From positions 96,162,587 to 96,226,586 of the forward strand of contig CM043966.1 in assembly GCA_014529385.2 (NCBI GenBank): a stretch of 64,000 bases of DNA, written 5' to 3'. Both the position numbers and the translations under genes were made by a program. Shown here piece by piece: positions 56,749-64,000 of this stretch (position 1 is the stretch's first letter; each line of letters begins with the position of its first letter). This DNA comes from Adiantum capillus-veneris (Eukaryota; Streptophyta; Polypodiopsida; Polypodiales; Pteridaceae). The notes beneath the pieces were generated by a model that did no database searches, was not told the origin of the DNA, and worked only from the letters and a program-made list of their open reading frames with translations.

Positions 56749-57640
56749 TTAGTTACAAATCTTGAGATTTAAGCTACAAAAAGAGCTCATTATTGTTTGG
56801 GATATTTTATTTAGATCATAGGCTAGCTCCCCCAAAAGATCTAAAAAAATATAGGCTAGCTCCCCCAGAAGACCTGCAAATCCTAAAAATATCTGTAATT
56901 CTTCGAGATTTTTAGGAGGAGGCCATTTTCTGATGCTATCCACTTTGGATTGATCCATGTATAGGCCGTGAACTGAAATAACATGCCCTAAATAATGAAT
57001 TTTATCTTTTAGAAAATCACATTTAGATTCCTTGGCATATAACTTGTTTGTACGTAACAACTCAAACACTTGCCTGAGATGTTGTAAGTGCTCTTTTTCA
57101 GAAGCACTATAGACTAGGATGTTATCGACAAAAACAATGAAAAATTTGCCCAAATATGGCTTCAAGACACTATCTGTAAGTATCATGAATGTTACGGGCG
57201 CATTGATTAACCCAAAGGGCATCACCAAAAACTCGTAGTGTCCAAACCGTGTTTGGAATGCAGTCTTAGGTATATCGGCAAGCCGAATACGGACTTGGTG
57301 ATATCCTGACCGCAAGTCGATTTTTGTAAAAATGCAAGCATGAGTTAGCTTATCAAATAACTCATCTACTCTTGGCAATGGGTATTTGTTCTTAACTGTA
57401 ACCGCATTTAAGCCCCGGTAGTCTACGCACATGCGCATACTGTCGTCCTTTTTCTTCACTAAAAGGATAGGTGAAGCCCATGGTGAAGAACTAGGTTGTA
57501 TAAACCCTCTGCTAAGGTAGTCAGCAAGCTGACGTTCCACCTCAGCAGCCTCTGAGTAACTCAGACACAGTAAGGTGGTTTACTAACAGGTTTACAGCCT
57601 TCAGCCACGTCAATGCTATGTTGTAGTGATCGTGTCGGCA
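56749..57640 (-). pseudogene. Gypsy reverse transcriptase (minus-strand element)
   Basis: Begins in a decayed SIDVAEGCKPVSKPPY, then ERQLADYLSRGFIQPSSSPW, KKKDDSMRMCVDYRGLNAVT, ACIFTKIDLRSGYHQVRI (first Asp), FGHYEFLVMPFGLINAP and FIVFVDNILVYS. The last is the catalytic DD block with Asp changed to Asn. Then NKLYAKESKCDF and IRKWPPPKNLEELQIFLGFA. It is followed by a local duplication (ggctagctccccca, twice at 56820-56870) and then stops: RNase H and integrase are missing. The 56749-57540 frame is open for 263 codons, so this copy is younger than most here. Confidence 0.8.
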
Positions 57641-57729
57641 GTAATCTTGATGGCAAATCATTAGGAAATACATCTTGAAATTCCGTTAATAATTTTTATA
57701 ATTGACTAGCAATGTTTGCTTGTTTAGAA

Positions 57730-58083
57730 TTAGCAATTGGTGAAATAGAGGAGAGAGCAACATGCGGCGTTGAGAATGTTCAACAGACTCAATGTTAGAA
57801 AGAAAATGAAACAGTGAGTAACACAAGAAACCTGATCTATTTCATTATCAGAAACGAGCTGCATAAGCTCAGTGGTACAAATCAGTGGTGATGAAGGTAT
57901 ATACTTTTCTCCTAACGACAACACATGTGCGCCATGGGATTCAAACATCAAGCTGTTGTGCTCATAGCTACATTTCAGTGATGGTCCTAGGCTATGCAAC
58001 CACTCCCTACCAAGAACCACATCAGCCCTTTCCATGTTCATAACCTGAAAATCCAAACAAGTAGAGTACCCTTGTACTTCCAA
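57730..58083 (-). pseudogene. protease C-terminal part of the minus-strand Gypsy element
   Basis: Same frame as the gag ORF, separated only by TGA at 58098-58096. Reads FQVMNMERADVVLGREWLHS, the closing motif of the Gypsy protease. It then runs into a connecting region with no other motif and a frameshift before RT. Confidence 0.65.
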
Positions 58084-58095
58084 TGGAACAGCTCG

Positions 58096-59427
58096 TCATT
58101 GAGTATCCCATATTTCAGTATCATGTTCATTCATCATTGCTACCTTATAATTGTGGGTACTCGGAGTTTGAGGCAGTTTGAGCTTTTTCACCAATCCATA
58201 ATTGATAAAATTGTGAGTAGCACCGTCATCTACCAAGATGCGTACCTTGTGCCCTTGCAGATATCCATGCATACGTACTAACTCATGCGGTCCAAAGGTT
58301 TGTTGCCACATGGAAGCTGTGAGACAGCATTCATGCACCACCTCAGTGTGTGTTACTTCCACTGTGGATAATTTTGAGGAAGACTCAAGAGGCCGTAGTT
58401 GCACCGTGTGCACTGCTTTCTCCTTCCCCTGAGCAGCAGATTTCCCCTTGGGACAATCCTTTTTGCCATGACCTCTTCCTAAACATTGAAAACATAAATT
58501 CTCTTTCTTGGCTTTATCAAAATACTCAGGAGAGAGAGGACCCCTGGACCCCTTGGGTTTTTTAGATGCATCTGAATTAGCAACTAGAAATTTTCTTTTA
58601 TTGTGCCCATACGGAGTGCGTGTATTACCATGTATACTAGCAGGCACATTACTATTATGTGTTTTCTTCTCATGAGGGTCATCATGAATATGTGCTTTCA
58701 CTATGGCTTCCTCAAGTGTTTTAGGGTCTTGGGTCTTGACATACTTCTTAAGCTCGGGTGTCAGACCTCGTATGAACCCTCGTACTTGTTGAAAGGTATC
58801 CAAGCCTTCCAACTTGAGGATAATGTCTTGATAGTGAGAGATATATTCAAGGAGTGATGGGTATTGGCTCATGGAACATGTGTCCCAGGTCGTCCAATTC
58901 CAATCGGCCTCGTTTGTAGACAAAACTTCCTTGCTAAACATTGCCTCAAAGGCTGCCCAACTCTGTGCTATGATGTTCTTCTCCTTGAGAGACATCCACC
59001 ATTTGTAGGCCTTGACTTCTAGAGTTAAGCTCGTCTGCAGAGCTCTGACTACATCCGGAGTACGCCGTAAGGAGTGAATTCCATCCCATTTGCTGAGAAA
59101 GATGTTCACTGCATCCTTATTGCGGTCTTGGTCTTCGCCCTTAAAGACTGGTGGATTAAAGTTCTTTAACAAGTCATCCACCTCTTTAGCAGTGAGAGTA
59201 TGCAACGTATCATTAGTTGGGCCTTGCCCTTGTGTGCCAACGTGCTCATGCATGTGGGTGTCAGCAGGACTCTTAGACTGTTGATGCATCAATTGAATTA
59301 CTAATGTGAAGAGTTTAGTAACATTTTCATTCAAGGCTTTAAAATTTTCATCCATGACTGTCATGCGTGTCTGAAGTGCACGAAATTCTTGAATATCGAG
59401 CAACTCATAAGTATCTTCTCCTGCCAT
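58096..59427 (-). CDS. Gypsy gag with the start of protease
   Basis: 443 open codons from ATG at 59427; an upstream ATG at 59534 (MDSDMNMIFDFE) is in another frame and might mark the true start before a frameshift. The gag core is NFNPPVFKGEDQDRNKDAVN, KAYKWWMSLKE, FEAMFSKEVL and GFIRGLTPELKKYV. Then comes a zinc knuckle CFQCLGRGHGKKDC and the protease active site VRILVDDGATHNFINYGL (DSGA altered to DDGA). Gag builds the particle and binds RNA. It lies 785 bp inside the 5' LTR. One in-frame TGA ends it within the protease. Confidence 0.75.
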   Translation of the reverse strand: MAGEDTYELLDIQEFRALQTRMTVMDENFKALNENVTKLFTLVIQLMHQQSKSPADTHMHEHVGTQGQGPTNDTLHTLTAKEVDDLLKNFNPPVFKGEDQDRNKDAVNIFLSKWDGIHSLRRTPDVVRALQTSLTLEVKAYKWWMSLKEKNIIAQSWAAFEAMFSKEVLSTNEADWNWTTWDTCSMSQYPSLLEYISHYQDIILKLEGLDTFQQVRGFIRGLTPELKKYVKTQDPKTLEEAIVKAHIHDDPHEKKTHNSNVPASIHGNTRTPYGHNKRKFLVANSDASKKPKGSRGPLSPEYFDKAKKENLCFQCLGRGHGKKDCPKGKSAAQGKEKAVHTVQLRPLESSSKLSTVEVTHTEVVHECCLTASMWQQTFGPHELVRMHGYLQGHKVRILVDDGATHNFINYGLVKKLKLPQTPSTHNYKVAMMNEHDTEIWDTQ

Positions 59428-60192
59428 AGCGTCGCGGGTACTCTCCTTGAGAGGATTCTCGGGTGCGGGCCATCATTCGTAGGATCAGGAGTACTTTGCT
59501 CAAAATCGAATATCATATTCATATCCGAATCCATGGCTACACAGTGCGGTGAAAGAAGTACTCAAAAAATATACCTAATATGGGGAGCACTCGCAAAGTA
59601 TAGTATCCGTGCTAACTCCATCAAAATTGAGAGTAGTCCGCCGTATATGCTTTGAAGATGCCGACAAAAACTTGTAATTGTTCGCTTTGAAACGAATCTT
59701 CCCAAAGGAAGAAATTGCAATAGATACTCTTTCAAAACTTCAACTCCGTTGAAATTTAACTTCTACTGATTTCTGCAATTTCTGAAATTCTGACAATTTG
59801 CCAAAAATTTCGTGGCCCCTTGCCAATGCTTGTGTCGAATCTCGGCCGACAACCGTCGAACACCTTGTGTATGGGGTGTGTGCCCGGGTGGGCACGCACC
59901 CTAGCTTGAGTTAATTGAGGAATTGCCCAAGGCCAAAGGCCTTTGGGCACCTTGAGTGTAAAAAAAAAACGTTGCTATTGACTATGGCGACCAACGTAGT
60001 GCCGCGAGGGCGAGGGAGAGAGAGAGATGCCCGTCGGTTGTGTGTTGGGCATCACTGTGGTGGAGGTCGAGGTCTCCTCCCTCCCGGCACAAGCGGCTCT
60101 GCACGCGTCAAGGGTTTTCGGCTCCTCCCTTAGCAGGCGGCCCTTCACATGCAAAAAGCTCTCAGTGGCTCCACGCCCTCTTGCCCAAAATA
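59428..60192 (-). other. 5' leader of the minus-strand Gypsy element
   Basis: Between primer site and gag. No other gene; includes a possible gag start at 59534 and a purine-rich gagggagagagagagatg stretch (60013-60030). Confidence 0.5.
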
Positions 60193-60197
60193 GACCA

Positions 60198-60210
60198 TGC
60201 TCTGATACCG
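60198..60210 (-). other. primer binding site, initiator-Met tRNA type
   Basis: Minus strand CGGTATCAGAGCATGG, one base from TGGTATCAGAGC, immediately inside the short LTR. Confidence 0.75.
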
Positions 60211-60211
60211 A

Positions 60212-60364
60212 TGTAAGACAAGGGTGACTAGATCCTGAGAGTCCACCACCCAACCACCCTTTATATAGGCATGCCCCTGGCCCTTTGCCCTAGTTGGACT
60301 CCCCATTCCACACCGCCTAGCGCGGCCCTGCCTTGTCTAGTCCGGCCTTGCCGGTGTCCTGACA
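60212..60364 (-). repeat. 153-bp 5' LTR of the minus-strand Gypsy element
   Basis: On the minus strand TGTCAGGACACCGG...TTGTCTTACA with a TATA box (gcctatataaaggg) about 100 bp in. Very short for a plant Gypsy LTR, and GC-rich. No 3' partner was found in the window, consistent with the loss of RNase H and integrase downstream. Confidence 0.65.
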
Positions 60365-62040
60365 CTATTTGTAAAGTCATCTTGCTTCCTATCTGCTCCT
60401 TGAAGATCTTTGCGGCATAGACAGGATCTTTGAAGAGGGGATGGGCCAGTGATAATTGCTTAACATTTGCAGAACGTCCTTCACCTATTTGGGGTGCTTG
60501 CAGGTGAAAGATAGAATGGTCCCCAAGTAAGTGTAGTATAGGAGGACATGTAGTATCATCCAGGTGTACATCTCAGGGCTCGACACCTAAAGAAGAAGGC
60601 ACATCCTCTTTGGTCCTAGGACGTTTAGTAGAGCCTTTGGCTCTATCCTTGCTATTCAATTTTGTATATAGCTGTGACACAAGCTACATTCGCTCTCTAA
60701 TTCCTGGTTTGGCTTTGAATTTTGGATGAACCATACTTTCAAAGCTTTTAGTGACTTGGCCCAATAATTTCTTTACTGTGTTTCGCATAAGTCCATTAGT
60801 GCACAGAGCTGGGTCAAATGAAAAAGGGAGTACACTGCACAATTTCAGCCAGCACTGCTCCACAAGTTCAATCACAAAATCATTGAACTTTGCATGAAGT
60901 GGATCAAATGCCCGACGCAAATGATCGTTTGAAGCTCCATAGAGAGATAAGAGCATCACAAATGATTTTGCAATGCTGATGCAATAAGTTCGTCTCTACG
61001 TGATGATTGAAGCTTGAAAATGCATGAAGCAAATAAAATTAAGGTAAATCTAGAATAGATATAACTTTATCAATCGCTTGTCATGTTTAATTGCAAGAAT
61101 GAAATACAAAGGTGCCTTTAAATACCCAAATAGTCAAGCATTGGCTCAAATCTTGGGACTTTCCAACATCCTAGTTCACATGTTTAATTGCAAGAATGAA
61201 ATACAAAGGTGCCTTTAAATACCCAAATAGTCAAGCATTGGCTCAAATCTCGGGACTTTCCAACATCCTAGCTCACATGATTTTCCCTTTATCCCATTTT
61301 TCCATAACCTAAATGGACTGGAGACAATGCAAAGTGAATTGTTTGGAACTTGATCTAAGTTGCACAAATACACTTCTCAAAAGCCATAAAATCCCTTACA
61401 TGTGCTAAAGCAAATAGTACTTTTATTCACTCACAAATGTGCAATACATGCCCTACATTTTTAAGCAACGGTAGAAAGTCACTAACTTATCAAAACTAAA
61501 GAATTGTCCAAATAAAGTCATGCAAAATGAACTTGCAAAATCCCTCAAGAAACCTCCTTTAAAAATTTCCATTTTTTTATTGTTGAAATTAGCATTTCAA
61601 TTTGTAAAAATTCTGCCAACTCAAAAGTCTAATTGTTTGATCACAACTCCATGTACATTAGAATAAGGAAAATCCATCTAGCAAATCTTGCTAAATTTTC
61701 TATACACCTACAATCTCATGTCAAATATCTGCATCATATCACAATACAAGCAAATTCATCATGTGTGGAACTTTGAATACCGCATAACATGGATGGCCTA
61801 AAGTTGAACATAATGAGCACATAGCTACCATGAAAATTGTAAACCAAAAACCTTTTTGGCATCCTATATGAAAGAAGCTTAACTATTGGCCTACAATCTG
61901 GGAGACAATTTACCATGATCAATGCCCGATCCCAATCAACTATGGAAACTTACCAAAAGAACAAGAAAGAAGAAGGATGTGTAGCTATTGACAAGAGAAT
62001 GGTGGGCCAAATGATTACATCACCCAAAGAGCTAGTAGGC
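60365..62040. other. no firm gene; 97-bp tandem duplication
   Basis: A 97-bp unit (catgtttaattgcaagaatg...) is duplicated in tandem at about 61082-61275 with only a few differences. The rest is AT-rich without motif, apart from the open frame at 60684-60959 described separately. Confidence 0.45.
60684..60959 (-). CDS. unrecognised 91-codon frame, possible captured exon
   Basis: Reads like real protein (LRRAFDPLHAKFNDFVIELV, EQCWLKLCSVLPFSFDPALC, MRNTVKKLLGQVTKSFESM) with amphipathic helices, and differs from the surrounding AT-rich DNA. I do not recognise the family. No neighbouring exon or splice site makes a gene. It could be an exon fragment of a host gene carried into repeat DNA, or chance. 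Confidence 0.25.
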   Translation of the reverse strand: MMLLSLYGASNDHLRRAFDPLHAKFNDFVIELVEQCWLKLCSVLPFSFDPALCTNGLMRNTVKKLLGQVTKSFESMVHPKFKAKPGIRERM

Positions 62041-62720
62041 TAGTTACGGATGGCATCCACTTTGTATTGGTCCATATGTAGGCTGGCAACAAAAATTACA
62101 CGTCCCAAATAGTGAATTTTTGCTTTCAAAAAGTCACACTTGGATTCCTTAGCATATAATTTGTGTTGGCTAAGAAGAGAAAACACTTGCTTCATATGCT
62201 ATAAATGCTCTTCTTTAGATGCACTATACACTAGGATATCATGAAGAAAAACAATGAAAAACTCTCTTAGGTATGGTTTAAGACACTATCCATGAGCATT
62301 ATGAAAGTAGCTAGCTCATTGGTTGAACCAAAAAGCATAACCAAAAATTCATAATGTCCAAACCTTGTTTGGAAGTAGTTTTAGGTATATCAGCAAGCCT
62401 AATTCCCACTTGATGATACGTTGATCACAAATCTGTTTTCGTAAAAATATAGGCATGGGCAAGTTTATCAAACAACTCATCCACCCATGCAACGGATACT
62501 TCTTCTTGATAGTAACCATGTACAACCCACGATTATCTACGCACATTTGTATACTATCATCCTTTTTTGTCAATAGCAAAATGGGAGATTCCCATGGTGA
62601 AGAACTAGGTGAATAAAACCCTCTACTGAGGTAGTAAGCAAGCTGAAGTTTCAGCTCAAAATGACTCATTTTGTAGGGTGGTTTACTAACAGTGGTGCAG
62701 CCAAAGTGTGTCAACCCTAG
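62041..62720 (-). pseudogene. Gypsy reverse transcriptase remnant, same family as 56749-57640
   Basis: The minus strand reads TTVSKPPYKMSHFELKLQLA, YLSRGFYSPSSSPWESPILL, KKDDSIQMCVDNRGLYMV and IKKKYPLHG. Further left, in broken frames, are equivalents of IRLADIPKT, FIVFLHDILVYSA, and the ESKCDFLKxKIHYLG end. Phrase for phrase it parallels the 57-kb copy, but with many more stops and frameshifts, so it is older. Gag and integrase were not seen. Confidence 0.75.
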
Positions 62721-63353
62721 CAGAGGACACAGGCAGTGACGCGTATGCTTACAGGTGCATGCATGGGTGATAAAGCAAGTATGAAGGCCCATTAGAAGCA
62801 AAGAGATCCAGAAAGGGTATGTTTTATGTGGTTATGAAGGCCTAAGCATGGAGATTCGATGCTTGAAGAAAAAAAAAATTACATGTGAAAAGGCTCTTAG
62901 GACATGCAATGCAACTTGGATAGAAGAAGACATGTGGTCAGTGCAAGAAAGGAAAGTGTGTGAGAGGCTCGCACCTCTGCATGAGGGAGGCTGAAAAAGT
63001 CTCATTTTGTAAATTTTTTGCAAAACTGGTTTTTTGTAAAAATCGGCCACTTAAGGAAAAGGAAAGGGGCATTTTGAGCATTTTTGTGTCTCACGCACAT
63101 GGGCAAATTCGACACTGATTAGCAGATATTTAACTTTTCGTGCTCTGCTGTGTTAAGGACGGCAATAGACAGGAACAGAGAAGGAGAGATCTTTGATGGT
63201 TGTATGCTCCACCATAACCCATCAATTGAAGAAGAAGCAAGCTCTGGTTGTGTTGCTTTTGGTGTTGTTCCCCTCCCCTCTCTTCTCTTTTGCTCTGTTG
63301 CACTGTGTTTCCGGGTGTGTGTAGGCAGGTGTGCCCCCCCGAGGGTGTGATGT

Positions 63354-63423
<70 letters not shown>

Positions 63424-63689
63424 GATTGTGTGCAAGGGAAACAAGAAATTGATGTGTTTATGGGTGTGAGGTAGATTGTGATTCGTGCGAGTGTGTGCGC
63501 ATTGATTTGGGTGTACTTGCAAGTTCGTTTGAGAAAAGTGTGTGTCTGTGTGTAAGATTCTGTGTGGATAGGGGTGCAACGAAATCCCTGGGCTATAGAG
63601 AGGCAAACATTGTGTGTGCTAGGTGTGTTCCCTCTTCCCCCTTTCCATCAGTGGTGCCCCCACTGAGGAGTATGCTGATGCTCCTTGGT
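62721..63689. other. no gene; long (GA)n microsatellite
   Basis: (GA)n at 63357-63421. From 63440 to 63580 the DNA is rich in gtgtgtg words. Possibly the LTR or leader of the gag that follows; no LTR ends were identified. Confidence 0.5.
63357..63421. repeat. (GA)n microsatellite, about 32 repeats
   Basis: Uninterrupted gagaga run. Confidence 0.95.
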
Positions 63690-63692
63690 AGA

Positions 63693-64000
63693 AGTTGAAA
63701 GCAGAGTTTGAAGCTGCCAAAACATTGGCAAATGGTCAAAGCAAAGAGTGCAGTTGCGAATTGATCAAGATGGCAAAAGCAAGCATTGGCCCCATTTTCA
63801 CAGGTATTGAAGATCCAGAGGATTGGGCATCAGATTTTGAATTGTGGATGATGTCAATGCGTAGATTCACAGATGCAGAAAAGTTGCAGATGGTACCGTT
63901 ATTGTTGCGAGGACAAGCAAAAACATGGTTCAATGGTTTAGGTGATGGTGATCGAAGTTCCCGGAGAGAGCTACGAATGCAGTTTCTGAAGCGATTTCAG
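63693..64000 (+). CDS. Ty3/Gypsy-type gag, N-terminal part, cut by the window end
   Basis: The frame is open from 63693 to the end; the first ATG in it is at 63770 (MAKASIGPIFTGIEDPEDW). The retrotransposon gag core follows: ASDFELWMMSMRRFTDAEKL, VPLLLRGQAKTWFNGL, RRELRMQFLKRFQ. No stop or frameshift in the visible ~100 codons, so this copy may be relatively intact beyond the window. Confidence 0.7.

Overview
The window looks like a repeat-dominated stretch of a large plant nuclear genome, most likely a seedless vascular plant such as a fern. The clues are a decayed PLS-type PPR fragment, several nested plant-type LTR retrotransposons with initiator-Met tRNA primer sites, short GT-AG introns, and very long (CA)n, (TA)n, (GA)n and poly-G tracts. 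No intact housekeeping gene, tRNA, rRNA or CRISPR array was seen. Almost every coding region is a transposable-element gene, and most carry stops or frameshifts. All family assignments are from reading the sequence; no search was run.

Layout. 0.2-3 kb: dispersed LTRs. 3.3-3.8 kb: a possible exon of an ordinary plant gene. 5.8-6.2 kb: PPR fragment. 7.35-13.35 kb: LINE and Copia debris split by a 5.4-kb minus-strand Gypsy derivative (gag and protease only, with a 0.6-kb G-rich tract and near-matching target duplications). 15.7-20.8 kb: a non-coding LTR element carrying a complete 1,542-bp TRIM-like element with a perfect 5-bp target duplication. 22.4-23.3 kb: Gypsy integrase/chromodomain remnant (minus). 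23.3-31 kb: AT-rich DNA beginning like a Gypsy LTR and ending at a Met-tRNA primer site; it contains a 1,329-bp CACTA-like element and a nine-unit ~150-bp satellite. 32-42.5 kb: two divergent intron-containing genes. 43.5-48.7 kb: Gypsy (chromovirus) gag-pol plus the start of its 3' LTR, with a Copia protease fragment inside pol. 48.7-51.6 kb: a Copia derivative. 51.6-53.2 kb: more Gypsy and Copia debris. 53.6-55.7 kb: hAT transposase pseudogene. 55.7-62.8 kb: an LTR, a minus-strand Gypsy gag-PR-RT with a 153-bp 5' LTR, and a related RT remnant. 63.7-64 kb: start of another Gypsy gag, cut by the window end.

The most unusual content is the pair at 32.7-42.5 kb. The minus-strand gene (about 14-16 exons) appears to encode a ParB/sulfiredoxin-like domain followed by a beta-class amino DNA-methyltransferase fold, an architecture familiar from phages and bacteria. 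It lies head-to-head with a plus-strand gene with zinc-binding clusters, a transposase-like core and a C-terminal SWIM finger. Between them are a long hairpin and repeated short motifs that could be terminal or recognition sequences. I read this as a decayed DNA transposon carrying a DNA-modification gene, possibly inserted between the primer site at 30.9 kb and the gag at 43.5 kb of the surrounding Gypsy element. Its termini were not found, so the unit is an inference.
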